This document shows positions 4,485 through 8,171 of a DNA stretch of 8,171 nt, in pieces. Location of the stretch: positions 1 to 8,171 of the forward strand of contig JAKAGN010000106.1 in assembly GCA_021815525.1 (NCBI GenBank), given 5' to 3'. This stretch comes from Deltaproteobacteria bacterium (GTDB lineage Bacteria > Desulfobacterota > Desulfobacteria > Desulfobacterales > Desulfatibacillaceae). The translations under genes were made by a program, and so were the position numbers. The notes beneath the pieces were generated by a model, which made no database searches, was not told the DNA's origin, and worked only from the letters and a program-made list of their open reading frames with translations. The stretch's first letter is position 1. Each line of letters opens with the position of its first letter.

Positions 4485-6440
4485 ATGCCCGGAAAAACCC
4501 TTCTCGAAAAAATTCTCGCCGCGCACGGCGCAGGGCCCCTGCCGGCCCCCGGCGAGCCCCTTTCCATACCCATAGACCAGACCCTTACCCAGGACGCCAC
4601 CGGCACGATGGCCTTCGCCCAGTTCGAGGCCCTGGGCGCGCCGCGGGTAAGGACGCGGCTTAGCGTTTCATACGTGGACCACAACACCCTCCAGACCGGC
4701 TTCGCCAACGCCGACGACCACCGCTTCCTGCGCACGGCCGCGGCGCGCTTCGGCGCGGTATATTCGCCGCCCGGAAACGGCATCTGCCACCAGCTCCACC
4801 TGGAACGCTTCGCAAGGCCCGGCGAAACCCTCCTGGGGGCCGACAGCCACACCGCCACCGCGGGCGGCATGGGTATGCTCGCAATGGGCGCCGGCGGCCT
4901 GGACGTGGCGCTGGCAATGGCGGGCGAACGCTTTTCCGTGCCCGGCCCGAGGCTCGTAAAGGTGAACCTTTCCGGCCGCCTTTCGCCCTGGGTGGCCGCC
5001 AAGGACGTGATCCTGGAGCTTCTGCGCCGCTTGAGCGTAAAAGGCGGCGTGGGCAAGGTCTTCGAGTACGCCGGCCCCGGGGTTGCGGGCCTCTCCGTCC
5101 CCGAGCGCGCCACCATCACCAACATGGGGGCCGAGCTTGGGGCCACGTCCTCGATTTTTCCAAGCGACGCCGAAACCCGCCGCTTCCTGGCGGCCCAGGG
5201 CCGGGCGGAAGATTTCACGCCCCTTGAGGCGGACCCGGACGCGGTCTACGATGAGGAACTGGCGCTCGACCTCGCCGAAATCGCGCCCCTTGCGGCCCGC
5301 CCCCACTCGCCCGACAACGTGGTCCCGGTCTCGGAGCTTTCGGGCCTCAAGGTGGACCAGGTCGTCATAGGCTCTTGCACCAACTCCTCCTACAAGGACC
5401 TGGCCACGGTCGCCAAAATCCTCGAAGGCCGCAAGGTCCACCCGGAAACCAGCCTGGTTGTGGCCCCGGGCTCCCGCCAGGTGCTCCTGATGCTGGCCGA
5501 AAAGGGGCTCCTCCGCCACTTCATAGAGGCCGGCGCGCGCATTATGGAGTGCGCCTGCGGGCCCTGCATCGGAACGGGCCAGGCCCCGGGCAGCGCCGGT
5601 ATAACGCTCCGGACGGTGAACCGCAACTTTGCGGGACGCAGCGGCACCGCCGACGCCGGGGTCTTTCTGGTAAGCCCCGAAACCGCGGCCGCCGCGGCCG
5701 TCACCGGCGTCTTCACCGACCCGCGCGGCCTCGGGGAGGCCCCGTCCATCCCCATGCCCGAAAAATTCCCGCGCCACGACGGGCTCTTCATCTTCCCGGA
5801 GGCGGATTCCTGCAACGTGGAGATACTGCGGGGCCCCAACATCAAGCCGCTTCCCCTGGGCCGGCCCATCGAGGATACGATAGAGGGCGAGGTCCTGATT
5901 TCGCTTTCCGACAACGTGACGACCGACGACATCATGCCCGCCGGGGCCCACATCCTCCAGTTCCGCTCCAACGTGCCGGCCATATCCCGCTACGTTTTCT
6001 CGCGCATGGACCCGGGTTTCGCGGAACGGGCCGAAAAGGCCGGGGGCGGCTTCATAGTGGCCGGAGAGAACTACGGCCAGGGCTCCAGCCGCGAGCACGC
6101 GGCGCTGGCGCCCCTTCACCTGGGCGTCCGCGCGGTGATGGCGCTTTCCTTCGCCCGGATCCACAGGGCGAACCTCATAAACTTCGGCATTCTGCCCCTG
6201 CTCTTCGATGATCCGGCGGACAAAAACCGCATCGCCGCCGGCGACCGGCTCCTGATCCCCGATGCCGGGCCAAGGCTTCTTTTGGAGGATGCCCTCACCG
6301 TAGTGAACGAAACGCGCGGAGCGCGCTTTTCGGTGCGCCTGGACCTAAACGACGAAGAACGCCGCGCCGCCGCCGCCGGGGGCCGGCTCAACCTATACCG
6401 GGAGCGCGCCGGCGCAGCCTGCGCCGCGCCGTTTTCCTAA
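4485..6440 (+). CDS. acn: Aconitate hydratase, compact 651-residue type
   Basis: Interconverts citrate and isocitrate via cis-aconitate in the cytoplasm (TCA cycle), using a labile 4Fe-4S cluster. The cluster ligands are present: C298 in GSCTNS (296-301), and C358 and C361 in ECACGPCIG. Early catalytic segments include DQTLTQDATG, DHNT, GNGICHQ and ADSHTATAGGMG. The C-terminal swivel domain carries GENYGQGSSREH (527-538). At 651 residues it is shorter than AcnA or AcnB (about 870-890) and matches the putative-aconitase subgroup common in anaerobes. The ATG at 4485 gives the typical start GKTLLEKIL. A TTG at 4419 would add 22 residues encoded partly by the AT-rich promoter-like patch and lacks a ribosome site, so I reject it. 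The candidate ribosome site GGAG (4469-4472) is far, 12 bases away. The related LeuC/homoaconitase family is an alternative, less likely because large and small domains are fused here. Confidence 0.9.
   Translation: MPGKTLLEKILAAHGAGPLPAPGEPLSIPIDQTLTQDATGTMAFAQFEALGAPRVRTRLSVSYVDHNTLQTGFANADDHRFLRTAAARFGAVYSPPGNGICHQLHLERFARPGETLLGADSHTATAGGMGMLAMGAGGLDVALAMAGERFSVPGPRLVKVNLSGRLSPWVAAKDVILELLRRLSVKGGVGKVFEYAGPGVAGLSVPERATITNMGAELGATSSIFPSDAETRRFLAAQGRAEDFTPLEADPDAVYDEELALDLAEIAPLAARPHSPDNVVPVSELSGLKVDQVVIGSCTNSSYKDLATVAKILEGRKVHPETSLVVAPGSRQVLLMLAEKGLLRHFIEAGARIMECACGPCIGTGQAPGSAGITLRTVNRNFAGRSGTADAGVFLVSPETAAAAAVTGVFTDPRGLGEAPSIPMPEKFPRHDGLFIFPEADSCNVEILRGPNIKPLPLGRPIEDTIEGEVLISLSDNVTTDDIMPAGAHILQFRSNVPAISRYVFSRMDPGFAERAEKAGGGFIVAGENYGQGSSREHAALAPLHLGVRAVMALSFARIHRANLINFGILPLLFDDPADKNRIAAGDRLLIPDAGPRLLLEDALTVVNETRGARFSVRLDLNDEERRAAAAGGRLNLYRERAGAACAAPFS
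6405..6435 (+). terminator. Weak hairpin plus T-tract at the end of the aconitase gene
   Basis: GGCGCA (6411-6416) pairs with TGCGCC (6420-6425) around a 3-base loop. The stem extends by one more G-C pair and, after a one-base bulge, three more. Four Ts follow at 6432-6435. The structure lies inside the last codons of the gene, so a Rho-independent terminator overlapping the coding end is possible; in such GC-rich coding DNA it could also be chance. Confidence 0.35.
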
Positions 6441-6481
6441 GCCGGAAGCGGCCCGCATCCCGCCGGGGTCCGAAAAAATGG

Positions 6482-6487
6482 AAAGGA
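6482..6487 (+). promoter_or_regulatory. Ribosome binding site of ppiD, inside a small hairpin
   Basis: AAAGGA is 10 bases before the ATG at 6498. It overlaps the 5' arm and loop of a short inverted repeat, TGGAAA (6479-6484) with TTTCCA (6490-6495), so access to it may be modulated by folding. The 57-base spacer has no obvious promoter. Confidence 0.45.
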
Positions 6488-6497
6488 TTTTTCCAAC

Positions 6498-8171
6498 ATG
6501 CTGAGCTTCATGCGAAAGCACGCAACGAGCTGGATCATAAAAATCATCCTGGGCTCCATCGTCCTCGTGTTCGTGTTCTGGGGCATGGGCAACTTCGCGG
6601 GCAAGAACAAGGATTGGGTCGCCACCGTGAACGGCGAGCGCATCACCCACGCCCAGTTCAACCACGCCTACAAGAACCTCAGGGACTTTTACCAGGACCG
6701 GTTCAAGGACAAGTTCGGCGAAATGGAAAAAAGCCTGGACCTCAAGGGCAAGGCCGTGGACCAGCTCGTCGAGGCGCGCGTCTGGACCCAGGCCGCGGCG
6801 GCCTTGGGCTTTTCGGTGACGGACGAGGAGCTGCGGGCGGAAATTTCAGCGCTCCCCGTGTTTTCGGCCACGGGCGGCTTCTCCGAGGAGCGCTACCTGG
6901 GAATCCTCCGGAGCCTAGGTTACAGCCGCGCCGAGTTCGAGCAGAGCACCCGCGAGACCCTGATGCGGCGCAAGCTCCAGGACTTCGTGGGCGCGGCCTC
7001 GGACACCGCCGACGCGGAGGTCCTTGCCCGCTTCGAGGCCGACGGCCGCAAGATCGCGGTGGACTACGTGGCCTTCGAGCCCTCCCGCTACACCCCGGCC
7101 GCGGCCACCGAAAAGGAGGCCAGGGCCTACTTCGACGCGCACGAGGACGACTACAAGACCGAGCCCGTCATGAAGGTGGCCTACCTCGCCTTCCGGCCCG
7201 AGGACTACGCGGCCAAGGTGGACATCCCCCAGGAGGACCTTAAGAGCTACTACGACGAGAAGGGCTCCGAGTTCGACGTGCCCAAGACCGTTTCCGCCCG
7301 GCACATACTCATCAAGGTGGACGAGAAGGCCCCCAAGGAGGTGGACGAGGCGGCCCGGCAAAAGGCCCTCGAAATAGAAAAGCGGGCCAAGGCCGGCGAG
7401 GACTTCGCCCAGCTCGCATCCATGTACTCCGACGACCCCAGCAAGGCCCGGGGCGGGGATCTCGGCACCTTCGAGTACAAGACCATGGTGAAGCCCTTCG
7501 CGGACAAGGCCTTCTCCATGAAGCCCGGCGAAATATCCGAGCCGGTGCGCACCCAGTTCGGATGGCACATCATCCAGGTTGAAAAGGTCAACGAGGGCCG
7601 CAAGCTCTCCTTCGCCGAGGCCGAGGGGCGCATCCGGGCCAAGCTCGCCTTCGACGACGCCGACGACCTGGCCTTCAAGGCGGCCCAGGACGCCGAGGGC
7701 GTCACCCTGGGGTACAAGACACTGGGGGAGGCGGCCGGCAAGCTTGGCATGGCGCTCCTTTCGACCGATTACTTCACGGCCCGCGGCCCGGCCGGGATGC
7801 CTAACGGCGCGGAGTTCGCCAAGGCCGCCTTCGAGCTGGAAAAGGGCGAAATCTCCGACACCATCCAGCTTCCGGGCGCCTATTACATCGTCCAGGTCCT
7901 GGACAAGAAGAAGGCGTCAATCCCGCCCTTCGAGGCCGTCAAGGATCGCGTGATGGCCGACCTTGCCCAGCAGAAGGCCCGGGACATGGCGAAATCCGTG
8001 GCTGAAAAGTTCGTGACGGCCCTGTCGGCCGGCAAGCCCTTCACGCCCCTTGCCGCCGAGTACGGCGTCTCCGTGCGGAAATCGGTCTTCTTCGGCCGCA
8101 ACGAGGACGTGGCCGGCCTGCCGCCCGACAGGGGCCTCGTCCGGGAGGCCTTCCTGCTCTCCAAGGCCGCG
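6498..8171 (+). CDS. ppiD: Peptidyl-prolyl cis-trans isomerase PpiD / SurA_N-type periplasmic chaperone (3' end outside window)
   Basis: The first 558 codons of a membrane-anchored periplasmic foldase; full-length PpiD is about 620-640 residues, so only the tail is missing. A short basic N terminus (MLSFMRKHATS) precedes a single transmembrane anchor at about residues 12-32 (IIKIILGSIVLVFVFW), giving a cytoplasm-in topology. The SurA-like chaperone region (VATVNGERITHAQF onward) spans roughly 41-180. The parvulin domain spans about 266-361, from SARHILIKV through YSDDPSKARGGDLGTF to QFGWHIIQVEKV, with the His pair H269 and H357 present. A second, degenerate rotamase-like segment follows (about 430-475). 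PpiD assists proteins leaving the Sec translocon. It is transcribed in the same direction as acn but has no evident functional link. No frameshift or internal stop was seen. Confidence 0.92.
   Translation, partial: MLSFMRKHATSWIIKIILGSIVLVFVFWGMGNFAGKNKDWVATVNGERITHAQFNHAYKNLRDFYQDRFKDKFGEMEKSLDLKGKAVDQLVEARVWTQAAAALGFSVTDEELRAEISALPVFSATGGFSEERYLGILRSLGYSRAEFEQSTRETLMRRKLQDFVGAASDTADAEVLARFEADGRKIAVDYVAFEPSRYTPAAATEKEARAYFDAHEDDYKTEPVMKVAYLAFRPEDYAAKVDIPQEDLKSYYDEKGSEFDVPKTVSARHILIKVDEKAPKEVDEAARQKALEIEKRAKAGEDFAQLASMYSDDPSKARGGDLGTFEYKTMVKPFADKAFSMKPGEISEPVRTQFGWHIIQVEKVNEGRKLSFAEAEGRIRAKLAFDDADDLAFKAAQDAEGVTLGYKTLGEAAGKLGMALLSTDYFTARGPAGMPNGAEFAKAAFELEKGEISDTIQLPGAYYIVQVLDKKKASIPPFEAVKDRVMADLAQQKARDMAKSVAEKFVTALSAGKPFTPLAAEYGVSVRKSVFFGRNEDVAGLPPDRGLVREAFLLSKAA

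Noticed and set aside
4043..5218. Minus-strand open frame of 391 residues covering the spacer and the start of acn
   Set aside because: Arg/Ser/Pro-rich shadow without motifs, crossing a terminator-like hairpin and three + strand features.
5683..5705. Near-palindromic GCGGCCGC-rich run as a possible binding site or repeat
   Set aside because: It simply encodes an alanine tract in the aconitase; GC-rich Ala codons produce such symmetry by chance.
4668..6164. Long minus-strand open frame (498 residues) opposite the aconitase gene
   Set aside because: High-GC antisense shadow: the product is low-complexity Gly/Ala/Arg/His-rich with no recognisable domain, while the + strand encodes a full aconitase with all motifs.

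Overview
The window is GC-rich (about two-thirds G+C by eye) and almost entirely coding, with all genes on the + strand. Gene content suggests an anaerobic, Gram-negative bacterium, most likely a sulfate-reducer-like Desulfobacterota (deltaproteobacterial) lineage. It combines an HdrD/GlcF-type iron-sulfur protein, a bacterial FrhB-family protein, a compact aconitase of the type seen in anaerobes, a small zinc-ribbon protein and a periplasmic PpiD foldase. The lineage is inferred from family resemblance only.

Left block (2-4014): four genes with no gaps between them. These are the 3' end of pdxA (vitamin B6 synthesis), a GlcD-like FAD 2-hydroxyacid dehydrogenase, a GlcF/HdrD-like protein with two ferredoxin-type and two complete CCG motifs, and an FrhB-family flavin/iron-sulfur protein. 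They overlap by 4, 14 and 4 bases, so they are almost certainly one translationally coupled operon. The trio looks like an electron path: hydroxyacid to FAD, then Fe-S clusters, then an FrhB-type outlet to ferredoxin or a deazaflavin. The fusion to pdxA raises the possibility that the hydroxyacid is 4-phospho-D-erythronate, making the GlcD-like protein a PdxR-type enzyme that supplies PdxA's pathway, rather than lactate or glycolate. A perfect 13-bp hairpin follows the last gene.

Middle block (4015-6440): a 180-base spacer holds the hairpin and two interleaved inverted repeats. A 75-residue zinc-ribbon protein of unknown function follows. Next is an AT-rich patch with a TATAAT box, then a complete 651-residue aconitase with its cluster cysteines intact.

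Right block (6441-8171): a short spacer, then the first 558 codons of ppiD, a membrane-anchored periplasmic SurA/parvulin-type chaperone that runs off the end of the window.

No tRNA, rRNA, CRISPR, insertion sequence or phage gene was seen. The most unusual feature is the pdxA-coupled oxidoreductase trio.
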